Below are positions 16,602 through 27,200 of a stretch of 64,000 bases of DNA, in pieces. The stretch is from NCBI GenBank assembly GCA_030427385.1, contig JAUHWR010000001.1, positions 1,364,001-1,428,000 of the forward strand, in the 5' to 3' direction. A model generated the notes under the pieces. It worked only from the letters and a program-made list of their open reading frames with translations, ran no database searches and had not been told where the DNA came from. Position 1 is the stretch's first letter. Each line of letters begins with the position of its first letter. The stretch comes from Alphaproteobacteria bacterium (GTDB lineage: Bacteria > Pseudomonadota > Alphaproteobacteria > Micavibrionales > Micavibrionaceae). The translations under genes and the position numbers were made by a program.

Positions 16602-18239
16602 TTATTTCCCAATTCCCACCCAATCAGAACCATCACAATAAGTCATTATGTCTGTATTACTATCATATACCATTTCCCCCGCTGTGCCGGCTGGGCTCGC
16701 GCATCCGCCGCCTGCTCCCGTACCTTCCCCCATACTGACCCATGAGTTACCGTTGCAATAAGTCATAACATCGGTATTACTGTCATAAACAATGTCTCCA
16801 GCATCACCAAGCGGGCTACTACAGCCACGATAATTAAATAAATTTGTAATTTCTTCGGGCGTTAAGGCGCGGTTGTAAATACGTACATCATCAATGACGC
16901 CATCTGTAAAATGTGAAACGTTTAAACCGCCTATTGTGAATGTCCTTCCTGAGAAATCATGTGTTGTTTGAACTTTTGAAGAATCAAGAACACCGTTGAT
17001 ATATAGACTTGCTGTTGTTCCATCATGAGTGGCAGCCAAGTGAGTCCACACGCCTGTAGCCCCTATAGTGGTTCCAATACTATCCGAACTTCCTCCGCCC
17101 AGTAAAGCCCAATGAAAATTCCAAGCGCCCGTTGTTCTATTACGCAACGTGAAAGTTGATGTCGTTACATCCGTAAAACGTTGTTCAACATTATTTCTAT
17201 CGAGCTTGACCCAAAGCGACATACTATAAGCTGTACTTAATGTAGGAAGTGCTCCAACTGAAATGTAATCATCCCCATCAAAATCAAGTGCAGAACCAAC
17301 GACTCCGGTTGTGGTGTCTGTGCCAGATAAACCTCCATTCATTGTGCCGTTACTTCCCTTCAAGGCACTATCCGCTGCAACTGTTCCAGAAACTTCATCC
17401 ATCTTCCAATGCCCGACTAAACCATTACGAATATCGCGTGTCCCTATTGCATATAGCGCGGAAATTTCGAGATCTGATAACACCCGATGATAAATGCGTA
17501 AATCATCGAGATTTCCTACAAAATGATTATTAACAACATCCCCGCCTATCAATAACCCTTGATCGTTTTCTATTAAATCTGAATATGTGTCAGAACTATC
17601 AAAAACGCCGTCAACATATAGGCGCGCTGTGGAACCATCCATTGTGACGAGAGCATGATGCCATTGATCATCATTATAGGAGTCAGCCGTAATTATAATA
17701 GCGCCATCAGTGCCAGCATGATTGAATCTAAGTTTTTCTCCTGCGGAGTGAAGGGAAAAGTGCCAACCGAAGCCACCACCGCCCCCGGCATAATGATCGA
17801 AAAACCGTGGAAAGCTATTGGGCTGCACAGGATCGGCTTTAAACCAGACGGAAATTGTTGCTTGTCTATTCGCCAAATCCCAATCATCGCTATCGACTGC
17901 GTCAAGGTATTCACCTGAGAAATATAACGAATCCCCGATCACGCCAGTTTGTTCGTAAAGGGGGGCGGACCCCGGTATTGCGGTATGACCGTTACCGGAA
18001 CTATCTATTACATTGCCGCTGGTATCATCCATTTTCCAATGTCCGATTAAACCTGTATTTAATGATATACCGTTCATCGCGATCCAGTTTGAACCATCGC
18101 AATAGACCATCGCCGCGGAATTTGTATCAAACGTCATATCCCCTGCCGCCCCTACTGGATTGGTACAGGCATAGACTGAAAAAGGGAGAAAACATCCCAG
18201 TATAATAACGCAAATATAATAACGCATAATAACTTTCAC
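16602..18239 (-). CDS. Secreted protein with two LamG/concanavalin A-like domains and two-cysteine cassettes
   Basis: 545 residues from a GTG at 18239, supported by a GGGAGG ribosome site (18251-18256) that overlaps the stop codon of the giant gene, so translation is probably coupled. The signal peptide is 'YICVIILGCFLPFSVYA|C'. Next comes a two-cysteine cassette, then two LamG-like jelly-roll domains beginning 'GLIGHWKMDDTSGNVIDSSG' and 'GLVGHWKMDEVSGTVAADSA', each ending in the typical 'DDLRIYHRVLS'/'DDVRIYNRALTPEEI'. Two more cassettes close the protein, which ends at 'DWVGIGK'. LamG domains usually bind carbohydrates or proteins. It is almost certainly part of the same surface structure as its neighbours, although this is inferred from operon structure and shared modules. 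Confidence 0.82.
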   Translation of the reverse strand: MKVIMRYYICVIILGCFLPFSVYACTNPVGAAGDMTFDTNSAAMVYCDGSNWIAMNGISLNTGLIGHWKMDDTSGNVIDSSGNGHTAIPGSAPLYEQTGVIGDSLYFSGEYLDAVDSDDWDLANRQATISVWFKADPVQPNSFPRFFDHYAGGGGGFGWHFSLHSAGEKLRFNHAGTDGAIIITADSYNDDQWHHALVTMDGSTARLYVDGVFDSSDTYSDLIENDQGLLIGGDVVNNHFVGNLDDLRIYHRVLSDLEISALYAIGTRDIRNGLVGHWKMDEVSGTVAADSALKGSNGTMNGGLSGTDTTTGVVGSALDFDGDDYISVGALPTLSTAYSMSLWVKLDRNNVEQRFTDVTTSTFTLRNRTTGAWNFHWALLGGGSSDSIGTTIGATGVWTHLAATHDGTTASLYINGVLDSSKVQTTHDFSGRTFTIGGLNVSHFTDGVIDDVRIYNRALTPEEITNLFNYRGCSSPLGDAGDIVYDSNTDVMTYCNGNSWVSMGEGTGAGGGCASPAGTAGEMVYDSNTDIMTYCDGSDWVGIGK

Positions 18240-18255
18240 GCTGTTTTCTGCCTCC

Positions 18256-21200
18256 CTATTTCAGATTTTTTGATGTGCGTCTAAGAACAATTACGGCTGT
18301 AAACGTTCCGCATATCAGCATCAAAATAAGCATACCAATATTAGCGAATGACGCGTTTTGAATATTGTAACTGGTATGTAATTTCAACCCGGCGACATCC
18401 TGCTTCATAGTATTAATAGCCGCAAGAACTTCACTATTCTGATCCTGTAAAGCCGCAAGCTCTTCTTTCAGATTATCGTTTTCTGATTTAAGCGCTTTGG
18501 AAACCTCGATCATTGGAGCAATTAAGCCGATATAATTCACAGATTTTGTGCCCATTTCATCATCGGCAGTATGAACCAACTCTGGGAACAAAGTTTCCAG
18601 CTCCTGTGCCATTACACCAAACTCTGTGCGGCCTTTTTCATCGTCTTTCATTTTGAATGAATATGTGTCGATTTGTGCCAAACGGTTAATCATGTCTTGT
18701 GTGTTAAGCGAGACAATATCCGTTTTTAAACGACGATCCGATGTATCGGTCATCGTGCCGGAATATTGGATATCACCATTCACATCAAGCGTTGCGCCTG
18801 GCGTATCTGTACCCAAACCAATCTCACCGGATGCATCCATATAAAAACTTTCATCCGGGGCATTGGGTTCAATTTGGAACGGTATTGTATTATTGGTTGA
18901 ATCCTTAAGCCGGAAATTTGCTGAGCCGACTTTACCAAACGCCCAATTATTGCTATTACCGCTAAATATTATGTGTGAATAATTAGAAGTTGGCGCGGCC
19001 AGATATAAGGTGGCTCCGCCGGCGGCAGACCGTATGGTCATATTTGCATCATCGCCCGCATCATCCGGCGAGTCAAAAATAGTAAAATCAAACGTGAGTG
19101 AATCAGCTGACGTCGTGTTTACACCCATGCGACCGTCTGGTTGAATGATCATTCGGGATGTTGTCGTTCCCGCGCTGTCATCATAGTAATTCAGGCGGAA
19201 GTCTTCATCAGTCGCTTGTGTTTCATAATAATCAGACTGATCCGCGAAATCATCATTACTTAATCGCATAGCCCCTGCTGAGCCACTTAACGTAACGTTT
19301 GAATTGTTGGCAGCACTACGCACTGAAACAAGACCTGATCCTGTGCTATGTTGGCGAAGTCCGATGACTTCGGTTCCCGCAGAGTTATTGAATTGCATAA
19401 ACTCACTGCCAGCGGTTGTATTTTGCATGGTGGCAAGGAAAACATCATTGGCAGAAGCTCCGGAAATATCCAGCAATGTCGAAGCCGTCGTTTTACCAAT
19501 CGCAACATTTCCAGCCGCATCAATGACAAACGGAGAGCCATCACCTGCTTCATCTTCCACCAGAAGTGTGTTGCCTGTGCCTGTATTCACAATAGAGAGA
19601 ACTTCTGTGCCATCGGCTGTAATTGAGGTGCTGGCATCCAACTCCATGGTGTCATCGAATTTATCGAAATCCAGCGAGTCATCTGCAACTGTTGCTGCGC
19701 CCGCACTAGCCAAAGCTTCCCAGCTATCGGCACTGGCGGCGTTGTCTTTACAGAATTCAATGGTGTCCGTTGTCGCGTTATAACGGATTGCACCCGGGAA
19801 ATCGGTTTCGCCTGTGGAACAATCTTCACCACCATCACGCAAAATCATTGATCCATTGATATGCAATATTGCTTTCGGTTCATTGACATCAATCCCCACA
19901 TTTCCAGACCCAGAATCCATACTTAATGTCCGTATCCATGTAGTTCCATCCCAATAATTGAAGAAGAGGTCGTTTTGTAGAGATGGAGTTGCCGCATATG
20001 TATCACCACGCGCACCAATCATCCAACCTGTTGATCCGGCGGCATCCAACGCTGTGATGCCGTCACCAGAGGTTAGTAAATGTACGCCGGCTGAGCTGGT
20101 TTCATCACTTTCCACAGTCAGATATGCGTTACCATTGTCTCTATAAATCGAAAGCTTACCTGTCGGATCGGGCGTTCCAATGCCGACCGCACCCGTATCA
20201 TCGATCACAAACGGCGTGTCATCCGTGGCTTTATCGCCCACAAAGAAGCTATTGCCTGTGCCTGTATTCACAATTGAGAGAACCTCTGTGCCATCTGCGG
20301 TGATTGACGTGCTGGCATCCAAGGCCATCGCGTCTTTAAATTCGGTGAAATCTAAAGAATCAGCCGTAATGCCATTACTGCTTAAAACCGTTGTCACGGC
20401 TTGCCCATCAATTTTTATGCGGTCGGCGGCATTAATTATTCCATTCACCGTTAATGTGTCGGAGGTATCATTAAAGGTGAAATCAGAACTGGCAGCCAAA
20501 CCGCCGCTACCGTCGTTAAACTGAATTTCATTGGCGCTACCGGCTGCTGATGCCCCGCCTAATGCGGCCCAAGTCGGTGATCCGGCTTCGCAGTCATTGG
20601 TAAATTCCATCTGGTTGGCGGTATCATTGTAACGGATACAGCCTTGGTTGGTATCAGAGCCGCCATCGACGTCATCAATCAAAAGCTTCCCGCCAACAAG
20701 GGCAAGGACGTTTTCTTGAGCCATGTTTGAGCTGGTTTGATCGCCAAAGAACAACGCTAAGGATTCATTGCCTGTTACACGAGGATAATTGGCTGTTGAA
20801 CCACCGGATTCACCTAAACCAAACGCGACAGAATAATTTCCTTTTCCGCTCGTAGCTCCACTCGTCTGCGCTGTATTATCACCGGCAATTACTTGATTGC
20901 CAAATGCAAGACTGGCAAAACCACTTGCATTTGCATATCGACCAGCCGCAATACTATTTGTTCCTATTGCGTTAGCTTCCCTCCCGAAAGCAGTACTATA
21001 TTGCGCGCTTGCTGTTGTGAATGATCCGAACGCCATACTATATTGACCACTTGCTGTCGAATAGTTCCCTAAAGCAGCACTATTTTCCCCTTCAGCCTGC
21101 GTATTTTCACCATAACCAAAGGAATTTTGTCCAATATTGCCATTATTCCATGCATCATTGAACGATGAAACTTCACCACCGCGAAATGCGCCCTTATTAG

Positions 21201-24200
21201 GAAAATAAAAGCTGTATGTACCATTATCATCCAAAACCCCTGGAAGGGTGGTCTCCGCCGTGTCAATCACGTGGAACCCATCGCGGGAGATATATGTCGT
21301 GTTATCCGTCCAAAGACCCGAACCGCCACTTGCCAAAGCTTCCCAGCTATCATCGCTGGTGTCGTTGTCCTTACAATATTCAATGGCATCGGTAGTGGCG
21401 TTATAACGAATTGCACCTTGGAAATCCGTTTCCCCACCGGAACATGTCTCCGCACCATCGCCAAGGATGACAGAGCCGCCCACGTGAAGCATGGTTTTAG
21501 GATCAGTATTACCAATACCCACAAAGCCATTCTCGTGGATGCGCATGCGCTCGGCCATTGTCGTACTTGATCGAGTTTCAAAACGAAGGCTGGCATGTGC
21601 TGTTGATCCTACCGCACGATACGCATCAATTTGGGCTAAACCCGCGCCAACACTATTAAACGCTATACCGATTCCGGTTTCTGCGGTTCCATCTGATTTT
21701 AACCGTAAGGCCGTTCCGTCCGCATCTGGCATTTCAATATCCAGCATAAATAATGGATCATCTCTTCCAATCCCGACATATCCGGTTAAAGAATCCAATG
21801 CCATTCTTACGTCCCAGGCTGTTCCATCCCAGTAATTAAAAAGAAGATCATTTTGTTGTGGAGCGTTGGTGTAAGCATTTCCTCTACCCACTACATGCCA
21901 TCCCAAAGTGGTTGCATCACCTAATTCGGAGGCTCCATCTCCATTTGTTAAAAGGTTGAGCGCTGTGAAACCGGTTGCTGCTGATTCAAGCTGTATATGA
22001 GCCGGTGCCCCCGGTTTGTATATGTGTAAACTTTTCTGCGGTGCTGCCGTACCAATCCCGACATTCCCATCGGCATCAATCACAAATGGCGTAGCATCGA
22101 CGCTGGCTTCATCCTCCACAACGAAACTATTTCCCGTGCCTGTATTTACAATGGACAGAACCTCTGTGCCATCGGCGGTGATGGATGTGCTGGCATCCAG
22201 CGCCATTGCGTCTTTGAATTTGTCGAAATCGAGGGAATCATCAGTTACTGCACCGCTCGCTCCAACCAAAGCTTCCCAGCTATCGGCGGCAACATCATTG
22301 TCCTTACAATATTCAATCACATCTGATGTGGCATTATAACGGATCGCCCCTTGGAAATCGGTTTCCCCGCCAGAACACGTTTCCGCGCCATCGCCAAGGA
22401 TGACAGAGCCAGCAACGTGGAGAAGCGATTTTGGATCATTCGTCCCAACCCCGACATTTCCTCTTCCTTGAACAACGAATGATGGTAGCCAAGTTGCACC
22501 ACTATCTTTACTACTGCTTATTCCAAAAACTGATGTAGAAACAAGGCTATCTCCAAATTGCATCGCATGACGAAGTATGCCTTCCTCAGTTGCGAGTGTG
22601 AAGCGCCGTTCTGTGTTTGAATCAGCGGTGTCCATACCTAAATCGTAAGGATCATCAGACGTAGCGACGGTGGTGTTTAATATCATCCGCATCGTCGCCG
22701 CGCTTCCTGCATCAAGTAAAAATCCAGGTGTGGGTGTCCCAATACCGACATTCCCATCAGCATCAATCACAAATGGCGTAGCATCGACGCTGGCTTCATC
22801 CTCCACAACGAAACTATTTCCCGTGCCTGTATTTACAATGGACAGAACCTCTGTGCCATCGGCGGTGATTGATGTGCTGGCATCCAGCGCCATCGCGTCT
22901 TTGAATTCGGTGAAATCGAGAGAATCGGCGGTGACTGCACCGCTCGCACCAACTAACGCTTCCCAGCTATCAGCGGCGACATCATTGTCCTTACAATATT
23001 CAATCACATCTGATGTGGCATTATAACGGATCGCCCCTTGGAAATCAGTCTCCCCGCCAGAACACGTCTCCGCGCCATCGCCAAGGATGACAGAGCCACC
23101 GACGTGGAGTAGGGACTTAGGGTCCGTGGTGCCGATGCCAATATTTCCGTTGCGATCAATTCTCATACGTTCTGTTGCAGGAGAAGGTCCTGTCGCAAAG
23201 CGTATACCCCCAACAGTTGCGTGCTGTGAAATAAGAACAAGCCCATTTTCAGCTTCAGTCATTAATGCTGCTTCTTTACTGCCGGCGTCACTGCTCATAG
23301 CAAAGTAAGATGTACCTTCATCAGTTGTCAAAAATAAGCCGGATGAAGCAGAAGAGCCAGCATCCATATTTATAATTCCAATTCCTGTCCCCGAATCTTG
23401 ATCCTTCTGAACGTGGAGTTTATGTAGAGGATTTGCTCCAACCCCGACATTACCATCCGCGGCAATCACAAACGGCGACCCGTCTCCAGCTTCATCCTCC
23501 ACAACAAAACTATTCCCCGTACCTGTATTTACAATGGACAGAACCTCTGTGCCATCGGCGGTGATTGATGTGCTGGCATCCAGCGCCATCGCGTCTTTGA
23601 ATTTGTCGAAATCGAGGGAATCGTCGGCGATAGAGCCCGCGCCGCCGCCCATGGCGGTCCATGCGGGTGATACGGCTTCGCAGTCATTGGCAAATTCCAT
23701 CTGGTTGGCGGTGTCGTTATAGCGGATACAGCCTTGGTTGGTGTCTGTGCCACCGTCAACATCATCAATCAGCAACTTCCCGCCGACAAGGGCGAGGACG
23801 TTTTCTTGTGTTACGGTTGAATCAGTTTGATCGCCGAAGAAAATGCCGAAGGATTCGTTTGCGATGACGTTTGGCCAATCTGCTGCAAACCCACTAGCTT
23901 CACCCAGACCAAAGCCAACCGAGAAATGACCGAGGTTAGCGGTTGCTTTATTCACAGAAGTACCTGGTGTTGCGCTATCTCCCACTTTAACAGTTGAACC
24001 AAAAGCGGAACTAGCATAGCCGGACGCACGTGAAGACCTATTTGTTGCAAAGCTAGCATGTCCATTTGCGGAGACATGATCGCCGAATGCATGGGCATAA
24101 TCCCCTCTTGAATAAGAATTAAAACCCGATGCAAAACTTCCCGTGGATATGGCATTTGCTCCAAACCCAAAAGTGGTAGACATGTTTCCACTTGATGTAT

Positions 24201-27200
24201 TATTCACACCCCAAGAAAAACTTTGATCACCGATATTAATATCTTCCCAACCATCAAGGTTGGAACTAATTCTTCCGCCGCGCATTACACCCTTATCAGG
24301 ATCATAGAAAGCATAAGTACCATTTCCGTCCAATCCTGCGGTTGTGCTGCCTGCGGCTAAGCCCGTATCGAGGATGTGGAATCCTTCGCGGGAAATATGT
24401 GTCGTGTTATCTGTCCAGAGGGCTGCAGCGCCGCCTAATGCCGACCATGTAGGTGTGCCGGATTCACAGTTATTGGAATATTCCATCTGGTTGGCGGTGT
24501 CGTTATAGCGGATACAGCCTTGGTTGGTGTCTGTGCCACCGTCAACATCATCAATCAGCAACTTCCCGCCGACAAGGGCAAGGACTTGTTCTTGTGTGAC
24601 TTCGGAGCTTGCCTGATCGCCGAAGAAAATGCCGAAAGATTTGTTGCCCCTGACTTGAGGTCTGTTACCGCCACCGCTGCTTGGTTTTCCAAGGCCAAAG
24701 GCGACAGAGTAATTACCTTTTCCTAAATTTGCATCACCGTCTGAGAAGCTTTGTTCAATGCCATCACCCGCAATTACCTCGTTACCAAAGGCCATGCTGT
24801 TGTAACCTGATGCAGTATTTTGTTGTCCTCCGCCGATAAAAGCGGCAGGGCCAGTTGCATAGTTTAAACGTCCTAAAGCTACCGACCACGGTTGCGTAGA
24901 GCTTATTTGTGTACCAAGGGCTATAGCATATTGATCGCTAGCTGTTGTGTTAGAACCTATAGCTATACTGCCAGTACCGCTGGCTTCTGAGTTAAATCCA
25001 TGAGCAAAGCTATAAACTGCAATATTTCCATTGTTCCAAGCATCATTTGAATAAAAAATTCCACCACTGCGGAAGGCGCCTTTATCAGGGAAAAAGAAGG
25101 CGCGGTTGCCATCATCATCCAAAGCTGCCGGAAGGGTGGTTTCCGCGGCGTCAATCACGTGGAATCCTTCGCGGGAAATATGAGTCGTGTTATCCGTCCA
25201 CAAACTTGCGGCGCTGGCGGCGACGTCTAGGGTGGTGCCAGTTAGGCTAAGGCTGGAGCCAATTGTTATTTCCTCGGCAATACCCGCGCCCGCTGTCGCA
25301 CGTCCCAGAAGGCGATTTGTGGCGCTGACATCCTGCATTTTGGCATAGGTGACCGCGTCATCGGCAAGCATGCCGGTTTCAACAGACGTATTTTGAATGG
25401 TCATTGAGCCGTTTGCCGCGATGCCGATATCATTGCTCGGCGCGACAGAGTGCCAATCTGTACCATCATTCACCAAGATATTTCCAACGCCATCTGCATC
25501 CGTCACATCAGACAGATCCCCAAGCGCGCTAACGCTGCTTCCTGTACTTGCCAATGCTTCCCAACTATCGGCGGCGACGTCATTATCTTTACAATACTCA
25601 ATCACATCCGTTGTCGCATTATAGCGGATCGCGCCTTGGAAATTCGTTTCACCTGTGTCGCAGGCTTCCCCGCCATCCCCTAATTTAATTGAGCCATTTA
25701 CATCAAGTTTTGTTCGCGGTAAATCGCGTCCCATACCAATATTGCCATTGGAGCGAATGGTCATTTCCGGCGTATCGCCATAGGCCGCTGCTTCGCCTGC
25801 GCCCGCCACATGGAATTGTAATTCCGTGGGCATAATATCATCACCGGGCGTACCATCCACTTTGCCTCGAATAAAGGCGCCAAGCGTATAATCGCCAGTG
25901 CCGTCTTCGCCGTTAAAATGCAAACCGCCAAGGGTATCTGTATCTTGTACAATGACCGATGCACCGCGTGAGCGTACAAGCTCAATCTGCGCCGCATTAC
26001 GTGCGCCGGTGCTGTCATCGCTGCCGATACGAACGGTTTGATCCTGGCCAAATATATCAAGAAGCACCCCGGGGGTTGCAATACCAATTCCCACATTTCC
26101 GTCCGCATCAATGACAAATGGCGATGTATCGCCCGGCGCATTTTCATCATTGACTAAAAAACTGTTTCCCGTGCCTTCATTTGTAATAGACAATGTATAA
26201 GCTTGGCCGCTGGGGGCGTTAATATCTGTGGATGCATCCAGATCCATTTGATCTTCAAAATCATCAAAATCAAGGCTGTCCGCCGCAATCCCTGCGCCAT
26301 TGGCGCTTAAAACCGTACCAGTTAAAACCAAACCAGTGCCCAAAGTAATTTCTTCGACTATTCCCGAACCAGCAGTGCCGCGCCCCAAAAGAATATCTGT
26401 GGAAACATCCTGCATTTTGGCATAGGTCACCGCATCATCGGCTAGCTTACCCGTGCCAACGGCAAGGTTGGCAATCATCGATGTTTCAACCGATAAATTC
26501 TGAATTGTCATTGAACCGTTTGCCGCGATGCCGATATCATTACTTGGTGGAACAGAATGCCAATCCGTACCATCATTTACCAAAATGTTTCCAACCGCAT
26601 CCGCATCCGTTACATCGTTTAAATCCCCTAAATTGTCAGTGCCAACACCGTCACCGCCACCGCCGCTACCGCAGGCCTCAACGAACATCACTGTTCCGTT
26701 TGTTTTCAAACAATTTGCGCCCGATCCTGCACCGGCCACGTCAAGATCATCATATTGAACCGCGTTATTTTGAATAACCGTTGCCCCCGCGCCATCAATA
26801 GCGATATCCCCGCTCATGGCGACAGAGCTGAAATTTGTGCCATCGGCGACCAGAACATTACCGCTTGTATTTGTGTTCATGACAATGTCGCCGCCGCCCA
26901 CGGTCAAATCACCATCCACAGTCAAATCTTTATCAAAATCAACATTTTCGTTCGCTGTCAAAAGGCCAGTAATGGTAACGGTATCCGTTGCCGCATCACC
27001 AAGAATTACATTGCCCTGAACGTCCAATGCTTTATCGAAATCAACGTCTTCATTTGCTGTCAAAAGACCGGTAATGGTAACCGTATCCGTTGCCGCATCG
27101 CCAAGAATTACATTACCCTGAACGTCCAATGCCTTATCAAAATCAACGTCTTCGTTTGCCGTTAAAAGCCCCGTAATGGTAACCGTATCCGTTGCCGCAT

